Positions 45,002-55,213 of a DNA stretch of 64,000 nucleotides are shown in pieces. The stretch covers positions 2,292,309-2,356,308 of the forward strand of contig WACF01000001.1 of NCBI GenBank assembly GCA_026192395.1, read 5' to 3'. A program made the translations under genes and the position numbers. Below the pieces are notes generated by a model that was not told the DNA's origin, searched no databases, and saw only the letters and a program-made list of their open reading frames with translations. The stretch is from Proteobacteria bacterium 005FR1 (GTDB taxonomy: Bacteria > Pseudomonadota > Gammaproteobacteria > Pseudomonadales > Cellvibrionaceae). The stretch's first letter is position 1. Every line of letters starts with the position of its first letter.

Positions 45002-45716
45002 CACCTTTCTGGAAGAACAACTCAAATCCAGTGGCGTGAACCGCAGCGAATTTTCCGAATTACTGGTGCGCCTGCTGGACTACGGCGTGATCTCGCGCGA
45101 GGAAAGTCAGGTCGAGGCAATGCTCTACGACCGCTTTCTGCTTTGCGCCGATCTGGTGGAAGACTACCTGGCGGTGATCGGCGTTCGCATCCAACACGAC
45201 CGCCGTTTCTGCTTTATCCGTGTCTTCCCGCCCGGCTCGGAAGTGCCGGGCATGGCGGACGAAAACGATGCGCCTTTCAACAGCGGCTTTCGCACCCGTC
45301 CGACGCAACAGGAAGTCGCGGTGATTCTGGTTTTGCGCACCGAGTATGAGAAAAGCCTGCGCGAAGGCCAGGTGGACGAGAAAGGTCGGGCGATGATCTC
45401 TCTCGAGGGCCTCGCCATTTCCATGAACAACCTGCTCAAGCGTTCCCTGCCGGAAGGCCAGGTGGAGCGACGGCAACTCTTCCGACGGCTGCGGCAACTG
45501 CGCCTGGTGCAGTACAACAGTGAAGATGATATGGACAGCGAGGAAAGCTGGCTGAGCATTCAACCGGCCATCACCAGTTTCGTCACGGACGAGGTACTGC
45601 GCAGCCTGATGGGGGACGACGATTCCGGACAGAACCATGGCACGACCCAGGCCGTTCCGAGCGCTCTATTTGCAGATGAAGAGGCCGATATGAGCTCTGA
45701 AGGAGAAGATGACTAA
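44994..45716 (+). CDS. mksE: Mks condensin subunit MksE (JetB-like)
   Basis: A 240-residue protein matching the DUF4194 pattern of MksE/JetB, which binds the kleisin as a winged-helix dimer. The N-terminal [20 protein letters not shown] and the core [39 protein letters not shown] and [15 protein letters not shown] are characteristic. The C-terminal 25 residues are acidic. It overlaps mksF by eight bases and mksB by one (TAATG), giving tight translational coupling. Confidence 0.9.
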   Translation: MIDTFLEEQLKSSGVNRSEFSELLVRLLDYGVISREESQVEAMLYDRFLLCADLVEDYLAVIGVRIQHDRRFCFIRVFPPGSEVPGMADENDAPFNSGFRTRPTQQEVAVILVLRTEYEKSLREGQVDEKGRAMISLEGLAISMNNLLKRSLPEGQVERRQLFRRLRQLRLVQYNSEDDMDSEESWLSIQPAITSFVTDEVLRSLMGDDDSGQNHGTTQAVPSALFADEEADMSSEGEDD

Positions 45717-48700
45717 TGTATTTGAAGCGCGGCATCTTCGTTAACTGGGGCAACATCCCGCACCTGGAATTTGATTTTGGGCCAGTCAATCTGTTTTCCG
45801 GTGGCAACGGTTCCGGCAAAACCACGGCGGCCGACGCCATTCAAACCCTGATGACGGCGGCCCACGAAAATCTCTTCAACTACAATCCGGGTCAGGACGA
45901 AACCACCCAACGCGGGCGCGGAGGCAAGCAGGTTCGCACCCTCGCCTCCTATGTACTGGGTTGTGACGACGGCAGCTACGCACGCCCGTGGCCGACCGAT
46001 GGCTATGTGGCTGGCATCTTTCATCCCACCCAGGGCGAAAGCGGTGAAGTGTTCACCGCAGTGATGTGCATTCGCGCGCATCTGGACAGCGCCGGCAATC
46101 AGAAGCAGGCGCGACTGGATGACCTGACGTTTCTGATCGTACCCGGCGAGGCACTCAACATCGGCCACTTCGTCCGGAGCTATTCCGATGGCAAACATGT
46201 AGTGCCTATGGACAAGATCATCGGTCTGCTCAAAAAAGAATTCGGCAGCAAAGCGATCGAGCATTACGACAAGAAGGGCGCGTATCTGCGACGGCTTTAC
46301 GGCGCTTTGCGCGGACGTCGCGATGCAGTCTCCGACCGGGAGGCGAAGCACGCGGCGCGCACTTTCGCCAACTTTATGGCATACAAGCCGGTGAAGAGCA
46401 TCAACGAGTTCGTCGCCCGGGAGATTCTTGAGCCCCGTGATCTCGGCGATGCAATCCGCGCGGTATCCGAGCTGATGAAGACGATCCATCAGATGGAATC
46501 GGAGACCCGCGCCATTCGCGCCACCATCGAAACCCTGGCAACCGCGAAGGAACAGGCACAGCATTACGTGGACCGATGGGCCGAGCGGAGCCTCGCACAA
46601 TTCTCCGAAGCCACCCGCCGACTGCAGGTCAATCACAAATCCTACGTAGCGGCCCGCAATGCACAACAGGATCTGCGCGCGGCCATCGCCGACAATGCCG
46701 AACGCCTGAGTGTCTGCGAGCAACGCCGCCAGCAAAGCTATGACGAGCGGGTAATGCTGGAAGCACAGCGCCAGGGAATCAGCGCCCTGAAAGACAAGGA
46801 CGATCTCGAACGCAGCATCGCTGATCGCAACCGCGAGCTGGGTGAGAAAGCGCGTCCACTGCTGGACAGCGGACAGGTGATCGCATGTAACGTTGAGGCG
46901 ACTCGCAACCTGCTGGAGCAGCTTGCGACACATTCACTGGCGGTGGACATCCCCGTTCTGGACAGCCGCGACTTCCGGCAGCAGGCCAAAGCCATCGTCA
47001 ATGAAGAAGCGGACGTGGATTTCAGCCGCCTCCTGGCACGCGACTGGGTAGGTATCGAGCGGCTCGAGGAAGACCTGGATCGGATCATGGCGATCGAGAA
47101 CCGGCATCGGCGCTTCGCTGACATGCTCCACAATGCCGAGCGCAACGGTGGCAGCGTGCGCGATCAATTATCGCTCTTGCGATCGGCGAGCGAACGTCGG
47201 CAACAGGACGCGTCCAATCGCTTTAAGCAAAAGCAAAAAGAAATTCAGCTGCTGCAAAGCCGCAAAGTCAGCTACCCCCCCTATGTGGAAGCGGCGCTGG
47301 CAGCCATAACCAAGGCCTGCCCCCAGGCGGACCCGCGTGTGCTTTGCGACTATGTTGAGGTCACCGATCCGCAATGGCAGATGGCCATCGAAGGCTACAT
47401 CGGTGGCGCGCGCTTTTCGATTCTGGTCGAACAGGCCTTCGAGGCGGAAGCCATTCGCATCGTCCGCTCGATGGGCGGCGGTCAGCGCAACCGCGCGCGA
47501 GTCATTCAGGGCCATAAGGCACAGCGTGACGCCGAGCGACTGTCGATCCCCAGCGATTCGGTCATCGAGGTGATGTCCTTCGGCCACCGCACCGCCGAAC
47601 ATTATCTGCGCGCCTCCTACGGAAACGTTCTGTGCGTACCCGACGCCGATACGCTTCGCAACACACCCCGCGGCGTTACGCCCGACGGTCTCGGGTCCGG
47701 CAACTACAGCATGTGGCGCTGCGACCTGGACGATAGTGAGCTGGTGTTCGGCCAGGGTGCGCGGGAGCGGGCGCTGCGCGCAAAAGAACGCGAGTGCGAG
47801 CAACTGAGCCTCGCCGCTCACCAGGCGGAGCAGGATCTTATGCACATCAGACAGGTATTCGAACTCGTTGAGAGCATTCGCCCCGTGCATTGCGCCGAGC
47901 TGATTCAATCCATGCTGCAACTGCACCGGCAAATTGGCCAGGCGGAAGCCGCATTGGCGGGTCTCGACCTGAGCGACTTTGTGGACATGGAGCAGCGACT
48001 CGAAGCGCTCAAGGCCCAGTACCGCGAACAGGAAGCGCTGGCCCGCAAGCTTGGCGAGGAAGCCGGCAGCCTGAAAGAGCAGGAGCGCCAGCGAGAAGCC
48101 GAACTCAAAAAGCTGGCCGATGCCCAGGACATCCTTCAGGAAGTGCAGGAGGACTTCGAGCAGGCGGTCATTCGAATGGCGGAGCACTACCCCGAGTTCG
48201 ACAGCGAGGCAGCGCTTGCGCAAGCGGAACAGCGCGCTGCCCACGCGGGCAAGGAGTTCAGCTTCCAGGACGAAGTGGATGCGCTCAACGCTCAGCTGGA
48301 AAACACCGAACGCGGCCTGTTTCAGTCGATTCGCGATCACAACCAACAGTGCAACACCCATGACGCCATCGTCTACGACAACAGCTACAGTGACCGGCAC
48401 GGTTCCGAATTCTTCCAGCGCGTCGTCAAACTGCGCGGCGAAATCGATCTGATTCACAACCGGCTCAAGAACAACGTGCTGGTGGACAAATTCGACAAGC
48501 TCACGGGGCTGCGCGACAGTTTCAACACTGCGTTCGTCACCAATCTTTGTCACTCCATTTACCAGGCCATCGAAGAAGGCAAGCGGGTTCTTGAAGACCT
48601 GAACCGTGAGCTGGAACATCACCGCTTCGGTGCGGATCGCGAGCGATTTTATTTCGGCTTCGACTGGGTGCCGGAATACCGGGAGTACTGGCGCTTCTTC

Positions 48701-49348
48701 AAGGAGATCATCGACCTGCCCGACCTGGGCGACGGCTCGAGCCTCTTCGATGCCGATCTTTCCGCGAAGGGGCGCAGCATCCGCGACAAGATGTTGGACA
48801 TGCTGCTGGATCCTGACGAGCAAATCGCCCTACGCGAGCTGGGGCGGATCAGTGATTACCGCAACTACCGCAGCTACGAGATTTACAAGGAACCGGAAGG
48901 CAAGTCACCGATTGCCCTGAGCCAGTACGGCACCGGCTCCGGCGGACAGCTGGAAACGCCGGCCTATATCATTCGCTCCGCTGCAGTGACCTCCGCCTTC
49001 CGCTTCAATGAAGGCAGCAGCCATCTACGCATGGTGTTGGTGGACGAGGCCTTTTCGAAAATGGACGAAACTCGCTCGCGAGAGGTGATCAACTACCTGA
49101 CCGAAACGCTCGGTCTGCAACTGCTGTTCATCATGCCCACCAGCAAGTCCGGCCCGTTCATGGATCTGATCAGCAATCAGTTCGTGTTCACCAAGTGCCC
49201 TACTACTACACCCATCGGTGAACTGAACACGCGCGTACTGGTGGACCGTAAGGCTTGCAATCAGGACAAGATCAAGGCGCTCTGGGCGAACCACCGCAAG
49301 ACGGTGAAGAACCAGGCGATGTTGGATTTTATGGAAGACTTAGCCTGA
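45716..49348 (+). CDS. mksB: Mks condensin SMC ATPase (JetC-like)
   Basis: A 1210-residue SMC-like ATPase. Walker A is in LFSGGNGSGKTTAADAIQTL (about residues 22-41), a long coiled coil (about 260-450 and 690-870) surrounds a hinge-like centre (about 510-640), the signature motif is GTGSGGQLETPAYIIRSAAV and Walker B is RMVLVDEAFSKMDETRS. It drives DNA loop extrusion or compaction by ATP hydrolysis. The three-gene order F-E-B with tight overlap is that of MksBEF; after it there is a 500-base gap and then groEL, so the nuclease subunit MksG/JetD found in plasmid-defence forms is absent here. Confidence 0.93.
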   Translation: MYLKRGIFVNWGNIPHLEFDFGPVNLFSGGNGSGKTTAADAIQTLMTAAHENLFNYNPGQDETTQRGRGGKQVRTLASYVLGCDDGSYARPWPTDGYVAGIFHPTQGESGEVFTAVMCIRAHLDSAGNQKQARLDDLTFLIVPGEALNIGHFVRSYSDGKHVVPMDKIIGLLKKEFGSKAIEHYDKKGAYLRRLYGALRGRRDAVSDREAKHAARTFANFMAYKPVKSINEFVAREILEPRDLGDAIRAVSELMKTIHQMESETRAIRATIETLATAKEQAQHYVDRWAERSLAQFSEATRRLQVNHKSYVAARNAQQDLRAAIADNAERLSVCEQRRQQSYDERVMLEAQRQGISALKDKDDLERSIADRNRELGEKARPLLDSGQVIACNVEATRNLLEQLATHSLAVDIPVLDSRDFRQQAKAIVNEEADVDFSRLLARDWVGIERLEEDLDRIMAIENRHRRFADMLHNAERNGGSVRDQLSLLRSASERRQQDASNRFKQKQKEIQLLQSRKVSYPPYVEAALAAITKACPQADPRVLCDYVEVTDPQWQMAIEGYIGGARFSILVEQAFEAEAIRIVRSMGGGQRNRARVIQGHKAQRDAERLSIPSDSVIEVMSFGHRTAEHYLRASYGNVLCVPDADTLRNTPRGVTPDGLGSGNYSMWRCDLDDSELVFGQGARERALRAKERECEQLSLAAHQAEQDLMHIRQVFELVESIRPVHCAELIQSMLQLHRQIGQAEAALAGLDLSDFVDMEQRLEALKAQYREQEALARKLGEEAGSLKEQERQREAELKKLADAQDILQEVQEDFEQAVIRMAEHYPEFDSEAALAQAEQRAAHAGKEFSFQDEVDALNAQLENTERGLFQSIRDHNQQCNTHDAIVYDNSYSDRHGSEFFQRVVKLRGEIDLIHNRLKNNVLVDKFDKLTGLRDSFNTAFVTNLCHSIYQAIEEGKRVLEDLNRELEHHRFGADRERFYFGFDWVPEYREYWRFFKEIIDLPDLGDGSSLFDADLSAKGRSIRDKMLDMLLDPDEQIALRELGRISDYRNYRSYEIYKEPEGKSPIALSQYGTGSGGQLETPAYIIRSAAVTSAFRFNEGSSHLRMVLVDEAFSKMDETRSREVINYLTETLGLQLLFIMPTSKSGPFMDLISNQFVFTKCPTTTPIGELNTRVLVDRKACNQDKIKALWANHRKTVKNQAMLDFMEDLA

Positions 49349-49412
49349 GAAATATCGTGGACAAGACGTGAGTAGAAACATAAAACCGAGCTGGTAGAAG
49401 TCCAAACTGACG

Positions 49413-49534
49413 TGCCGAGCCAGCAATCCGGTGTTCACTGCTGTGACACGCTGCGAGTACGTCCCTGTAAGCTCTACGCCGGCTTCCATGCCGGCGAAGG
49501 TCACAGCAGCAAACACCGGATCACTGGCAGCGAT
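49413..49534. repeat. Nested palindromic element, copy A
   Basis: Arms 49428-49447 (CCGGTGTTCACTGCTGTGAC) and 49500-49519 match at 18 of 20 positions as inverted repeats; weaker pairing extends outward. An inner GCCGGC...GCCGGC dyad and the segment CGCTGCGAGTACGTCCCTGT are in the centre. The latter corresponds in inverse orientation to part of copy B. Confidence 0.75.
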
Positions 49535-49592
49535 CTTGGGTGCCGTCCCACCCGTCTTTAGGAGCTCTGGGTACTACTGAGCGAGTTTGGTG

Positions 49593-49686
49593 CCGGGTAC
49601 AGCCTTTTCAAACCTGTCGCTTCAGGGATGAAGCGACAGAGCGTACAGGGATGTATTCACAGCGTGTTTGAAAAGGCTGTACCCGG
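49593..49686. repeat. Nested palindromic element, copy B
   Basis: Perfect 21-base arms (49593-49613, CCGGGTACAGCCTTTTCAAAC, to 20 bases shown as CCGGGTACAGCCTTTTCAAA; and 49666-49686) enclose a second perfect hairpin, CTGTCGCTTCA (49614) with TGAAGCGACAG (49629). Centre segment GTACAGGGATGTATTCACAG resembles copy A inverted. No coding potential. A mobile, non-autonomous repeat is the best reading. Confidence 0.9.
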
Positions 49687-49803
49687 TGGCAAACGAGTTT
49701 AGAACTCGAGTGTTGACTCGCTCCATCGCTGTCTTTCGGCCTGCGTCGGAATGACGGAGTAGCTAGTTGAAGCTTGGGATAAGCGTTCGGTGTTCAGTAA
49801 AAG

Positions 49804-49827
49804 GAAACCCCGGGATCGCCGGGGTTT
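49804..49827 (-). terminator. Terminator of groESL operon
   Basis: On the minus strand AACCCCGG, a short loop and CCGGGGTT form the stem, then TTCCTTTT follows, about 24 bases after the groEL stop. Confidence 0.85.
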
Positions 49828-49850
49828 TCTCAAGTGGCAACGGACGTGGT

Positions 49851-51805
<1,955 letters not shown>

Positions 51806-51898
51806 ATCAAACCTCTTTTGATTGGTCGTAAGTTGGATCAAACAAGTTATGAACAAACGTGTGAATAAGGGGAAAAAGCACAGCTTTTTCGAAGCGGC

Positions 51899-51926
51899 AA
51901 ATAGGGGCAGGCGGGAGCTTTTCAAG
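51899..51926 (-). promoter_or_regulatory. Sigma-32-like heat-shock promoter of groESL
   Basis: On the minus strand CTTGAA (51926-51921), a 13-base spacer and CCCCTATTT (51907-51899) fit the sigma-32 consensus (CTTGAA, 13-17, CCCCATnT). It gives a leader of about 85 bases before groES. No CIRCE element was seen. Confidence 0.75.
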
Positions 51927-52041
51927 ATCCGACGAGGCGCGATTTTTATGATTTTTTTGACTTAAAAGTAGCAAAGCTAAGAATTGAACTTGCCGATTCG
52001 CTTGGCCTATAGTCTGGATGTGGTAGCAAACGAGGTGGACC

Positions 52042-52641
52042 ATGCATTTCGATACCCATGCCCCGATTTCCGAAACATCGCTTTCGAGCTATTTCAAGCA
52101 GCGCCTCGCCCATTTCGCCGAAAACCTCCGACCACCTCCCCACGATGATACCTGCTGGTATCTGGGCAGTCTGCTCGATCGCTTTGGTCGCAGCGACCAG
52201 TTGTTTTCCTACGACCAAGGCGAGGTCAGCCTCCGCCCTCTTGCCCTGTTATACGGGGATGCGTTGGAAGCCAGCAATGAACGTGAGCGCTGCCTGATTC
52301 TGCGTCAGTTGGGCGACATGGCTTTGTTTCTGGGTGCGCTGTTTCCCGAGCGCTTTGCCCGACGGGGAATCGGCAAGGATTACTTCATTGGAATGGGAGG
52401 CGGCGCCTACGACTACCTCGCGGACAATGCCTCGCAGAACCGGCATATCTTTGCGGAACTGGCCCGCTCCTTTGCCAACATGCTGGACCTGGTTGCCAGC
52501 GCCTGTGCACGCCGGCAAGCGGTAACTGCGACAGACATCCTTGTTCTTTATCAGCGCTGGCGCCAGACACGGGATCCAATTGCGGCCAGCCAGCTGCGGG
52601 CGCTGGGCATCGACCTTTCAGGCACGGACAGCATCCAGTGA
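52042..52641 (+). CDS. Hypothetical protein, all-helical
   Basis: A 199-residue soluble protein, helix-rich and Arg/Leu-rich, without signal peptide or membrane segments. Features are YLGSLLDRFGRSDQLFSYD, LILRQLGDMALFLGALFPER and KDYFIGMGGGAYDYLADNAS. No known domain is recognised; I believe related proteins are conserved in gammaproteobacteria. It is divergent from groES with 236 bases between. ATG 52042. Confidence 0.78.
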   Translation: MHFDTHAPISETSLSSYFKQRLAHFAENLRPPPHDDTCWYLGSLLDRFGRSDQLFSYDQGEVSLRPLALLYGDALEASNERERCLILRQLGDMALFLGALFPERFARRGIGKDYFIGMGGGAYDYLADNASQNRHIFAELARSFANMLDLVASACARRQAVTATDILVLYQRWRQTRDPIAASQLRALGIDLSGTDSIQ

Positions 52642-52659
52642 CGTCCGCACTCGAGAGGC

Positions 52660-54066
52660 TCACCGGATGGGGGCAGTGTCGGAGCGCAGTTGACTCAGTG
52701 CCTCGCCTCTGACGTTTTCCGCCCGCACCATGCCGTGCAGCCGGGCACTGAACGAAGGAGTCTCGGCTGCGCTGATCGACGCTGCCACCACCGACCGTTG
52801 CCCGATCTGAATGGCAGTTTCATCGGCCTTGATGCGCACACCCGCGAGGTCCAGGCGGGAGTTCTCCATCACCACCCCGACTTTCCCCTGCAACTCACCA
52901 TCGGTCAGGCGCGCGGTCGAGCGCTGCATGCGCATTGCGGCTGCACCGCCTTTTATTTTTAGCCGGACGATATCGACCTCCGAGCCGCTGAGCTCAATGG
53001 ATTCCGCGACTATGTCTTCCAGATGGATGTCCAGGCAGTTCTCGACGACGATCCGTCGATACACGCCGCTATAGCGTTGTCCGGTTCTGCCACGGCAAAT
53101 CAGATCCCCCGTGGCCATTCCGGCGTGCCGGTCAAGCCCCTGCGCCGGTCTGATTACTTGCTGCATCAATCCGGCAACAGTCTCGGCATGGGTTTGAATA
53201 GGTACGTGTTCCGCATCGGTAATTATATGCAGTTCACTTTCCGCGGTGAGCCCGCGCAGCATATAGCCTGTGCGTAGAGGCGCGACCGGGTCGCGCCGGC
53301 CCCAAATGATGCGGGTAGGAGTTCTCACCGCCGCCACCACGGGTGAAAAGTCAGTGTTGATCAGGGAAAGTGCGGCATTGGTGTTTGCCTGGTCGGCAAG
53401 CAAGTGGTTCCAGGCGAGGTCGTTCTTTTGCAGGGGCTGAGATAAATCGGGCAGCAGGTTGATGTCCTCAACCAGCCGATTGCCGAAGTTGAAAAGCTTT
53501 GCTGCCTTTTGTCGTAACGGCTCGGGAAGAAACCCATAATTGCGCCGATCCACGCTGGCCATTGATTTTACGAAGCTGGCCCGATGCAGGATACCCGCTG
53601 CGTCCACCAGCGTCAGTTCGGCAAGCGTTTCTGGATGGATAGCGGCGTAATACAATGCCACCGCACCGCCCATCGAGTGCCCCGCCAGATGCACTCGCCC
53701 CAATTCCTGATCCTTAATCAGCCAGCGAATCAATTCGGCGAAGTTTTCCGGTGAGAGCCGCGCAGAAGTCGGAAGCGAGGACTGACCAAAGCCGGGCAAG
53801 TCCAGAGCGACGACGTAGTGATCCTTCGCCAACAGCCCGGCGACCTTCAACCAGTCCTTCAAACCATTTTGCCCAAGCCCATGGACAAGCACCAGCGGCG
53901 TTTGCCCACGCTTGCCGGTGGTAGCCACCCGGACCTGAGACCCGAATACCGGTTCGCGCACGTAGTAGCTGCGCCAGTATGGCGGCAATGATTCGTCATT
54001 GACCACCTGGCCCGCTGCCATGGAAGTCGAGAAAAGAGATAATAGAAGGAGAAAAAGAGAGCTGAT
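52660..54066 (-). CDS. Secreted alpha/beta hydrolase with C-terminal repeat domain
   Basis: A 468-residue protein with a signal peptide (SLFLLLLSLFSTSMA). Residues about 50-310 are an alpha/beta hydrolase: LVLVHGLGQNGLKDW, nucleophile elbow LAGHSMGGAVALYY (Ser), RIIWGRRDPVAPL (Asp) and ITDAEHVPIQTHAET (His). About 330-468 is a repetitive beta-rich region (YSGVYRRIVVENCLDIHLED, VESIELSGSEVDIVRLKIKG) with a short-strand repeat suggestive of a stacked beta fold. The start at ATG 54066 is preferred because it gives the signal peptide. Substrate unknown. Confidence 0.85.
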   Translation of the reverse strand: MSSLFLLLLSLFSTSMAAGQVVNDESLPPYWRSYYVREPVFGSQVRVATTGKRGQTPLVLVHGLGQNGLKDWLKVAGLLAKDHYVVALDLPGFGQSSLPTSARLSPENFAELIRWLIKDQELGRVHLAGHSMGGAVALYYAAIHPETLAELTLVDAAGILHRASFVKSMASVDRRNYGFLPEPLRQKAAKLFNFGNRLVEDINLLPDLSQPLQKNDLAWNHLLADQANTNAALSLINTDFSPVVAAVRTPTRIIWGRRDPVAPLRTGYMLRGLTAESELHIITDAEHVPIQTHAETVAGLMQQVIRPAQGLDRHAGMATGDLICRGRTGQRYSGVYRRIVVENCLDIHLEDIVAESIELSGSEVDIVRLKIKGGAAAMRMQRSTARLTDGELQGKVGVVMENSRLDLAGVRIKADETAIQIGQRSVVAASISAAETPSFSARLHGMVRAENVRGEALSQLRSDTAPIR

Positions 54067-54207
54067 CTTCATAGGCGCACTGCCGCTCTGCCATGCTTTT
54101 GCTTGCTCAATCACTGCAGTTTAGCAGGCTGTCCCGTTCCATTCAGGAAGCGTTCAGCGTCCGTTACCTAGAGTCGCCCTCAACGCAGGCAAACAGCGAG
54201 TGGGGCG

Positions 54208-54750
54208 ATGAAAAATACAAAGCTTTGGCTGGGCGCGATGGTGGTCTTGTTGAGCGGCTGTGGCGGCGGTGGCAGTGGCAGTGGCAGTGGCAGTGATCAC
54301 CATCATGAACCCGTCCATTATCCACCGGAACTCGATGCCTTTCATGTGGTGGACAGTTATGGGGTCAGCAGCGAAGATTCGCCGCACTCGCAGCTCGTGC
54401 TCAATCCCTATGTTGACGGTGGGCAATTCGAGATCTACTGGTACGCCACTAATATGGATGATTACACCATTGAACTGCGTATCAACGATCGACCGGACTT
54501 TGCGGGAAGTCGCCTGATCAGCAGTGATTATTGCGGCCCCGGACTCGATTGCGATCGCGACGGCATTCAGTTTTGTGAATACTTCGCCGATTTCAGCATG
54601 TCTTGCGCTCCGCCATCAGCGACTTCCACGCGAGTTTATTTTGATGACATGGTGTATGCGCTGCCGGAGCAGCTTTTTCTCATTCTCGATCTTTGCGATA
54701 CGCGCTCGGATTCTTGCGAGTTCCGCACTCGCGAGATAATTATCGAGTAG
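54208..54750 (+). CDS. Hypothetical lipoprotein with Gly-Ser linker
   Basis: A 180-residue protein with a lipoprotein signal, lipobox LLSGC, then a GGGGSGSGSGS linker encoded by tandem GGCAGT units, a HHH run and a globular part with four to six Cys (YCGPGLDCDRDGIQFCEYF, SCAPP, LDLCDTRSDSCEF) probably in disulfides. It should sit at the outer membrane or cell surface. Not a family I recognise. The codon-level repeat could vary in copy number. Confidence 0.78.
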   Translation: MKNTKLWLGAMVVLLSGCGGGGSGSGSGSDHHHEPVHYPPELDAFHVVDSYGVSSEDSPHSQLVLNPYVDGGQFEIYWYATNMDDYTIELRINDRPDFAGSRLISSDYCGPGLDCDRDGIQFCEYFADFSMSCAPPSATSTRVYFDDMVYALPEQLFLILDLCDTRSDSCEFRTREIIIE

Positions 54751-54875
54751 TTAAGTTTATCGGGAGCGAAATAAATGAAACCCGAAAAGCTTACAAGGTT
54801 TTGTAAATTTTTCAGCGAAAAAGGTCGCTGTCTTTCTTGTCAGTTCACAGTAGTACCGTACCCGTGGCGGCACGC

Positions 54876-54903
54876 TTGACTTGGAATCTTTTGCCGCTAT
54901 AGT
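54876..54903 (+). promoter_or_regulatory. Sigma-70-type promoter of candidate small RNA
   Basis: TTGACT at 54876 and TATAGT at 54898 with a 16-base spacer. Transcription would begin at about 54910, with a terminator 108 bases later. Confidence 0.7.
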
Positions 54904-54909
54904 GCAAAC

Positions 54910-55018
54910 GCCTGAGTCAGAATTAGGCGAGATTTTATCAGGTCAGAACCGGAGGCCGGTTCGCAAGCGAGTTGCCCGCAGAAGGCGATAACCCCCCGGG
55001 TGTGCCGGGCGCTTTTTT
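54910..55018 (+). ncRNA. Candidate small RNA
   Basis: Between the promoter at 54876 and a terminator at 54992-55018 lie a five-pair hairpin (54909-54929), a seven-pair hairpin GAACCGG/CCGGTTC (54946-54962) and the final stem. No ribosome site or reading frame is present. It does not match 4.5S, 6S, tmRNA or a riboswitch that I can recognise. It could be an independent small RNA or an attenuator of the large chemotaxis-kinase gene 195 bases downstream. Confidence 0.6.
54992..55018 (+). terminator. Rho-independent terminator
   Basis: CCCGG, loop GTGTG, CCGGG and then six T at 55013-55018 after a short CGC. Ends the candidate small RNA. Confidence 0.75.
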
Positions 55019-55213
55019 CGGGCTCAGAAGCTTCTTCTCCCGGCAAATCCGGTTTCGTCCTCCTCACTAGCGACCTCATCAAAGCACAAGCCGCTCGGCT
55101 TCGATAATGTGGTGAACTGCGCCTCTGCTATGAAGTCCTAGCTGACATACGAAGACAGCGCAGCAGCTGTAGAAGCAACTTGCTAGCAGGCAAGTCTGTG
55201 GAGAGCCGATTAA

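Noticed and set aside
47168-48823. 551-codon minus-strand frame inside mksB
   Set aside because: Shadow of the SMC coding sequence; residue use is unlike a protein and mksB has complete Walker motifs.
43556-49348. Full Wadjet plasmid-defence system
   Set aside because: The nuclease gene jetD is absent from the downstream region, so only the MksBEF part can be claimed.
54940-54975. Resemblance to the 4.5S RNA core (TCAGGTCAG...CCGGA)
   Set aside because: The diagnostic GGAAGGAAGCAGCC block is missing and the stem layout differs.
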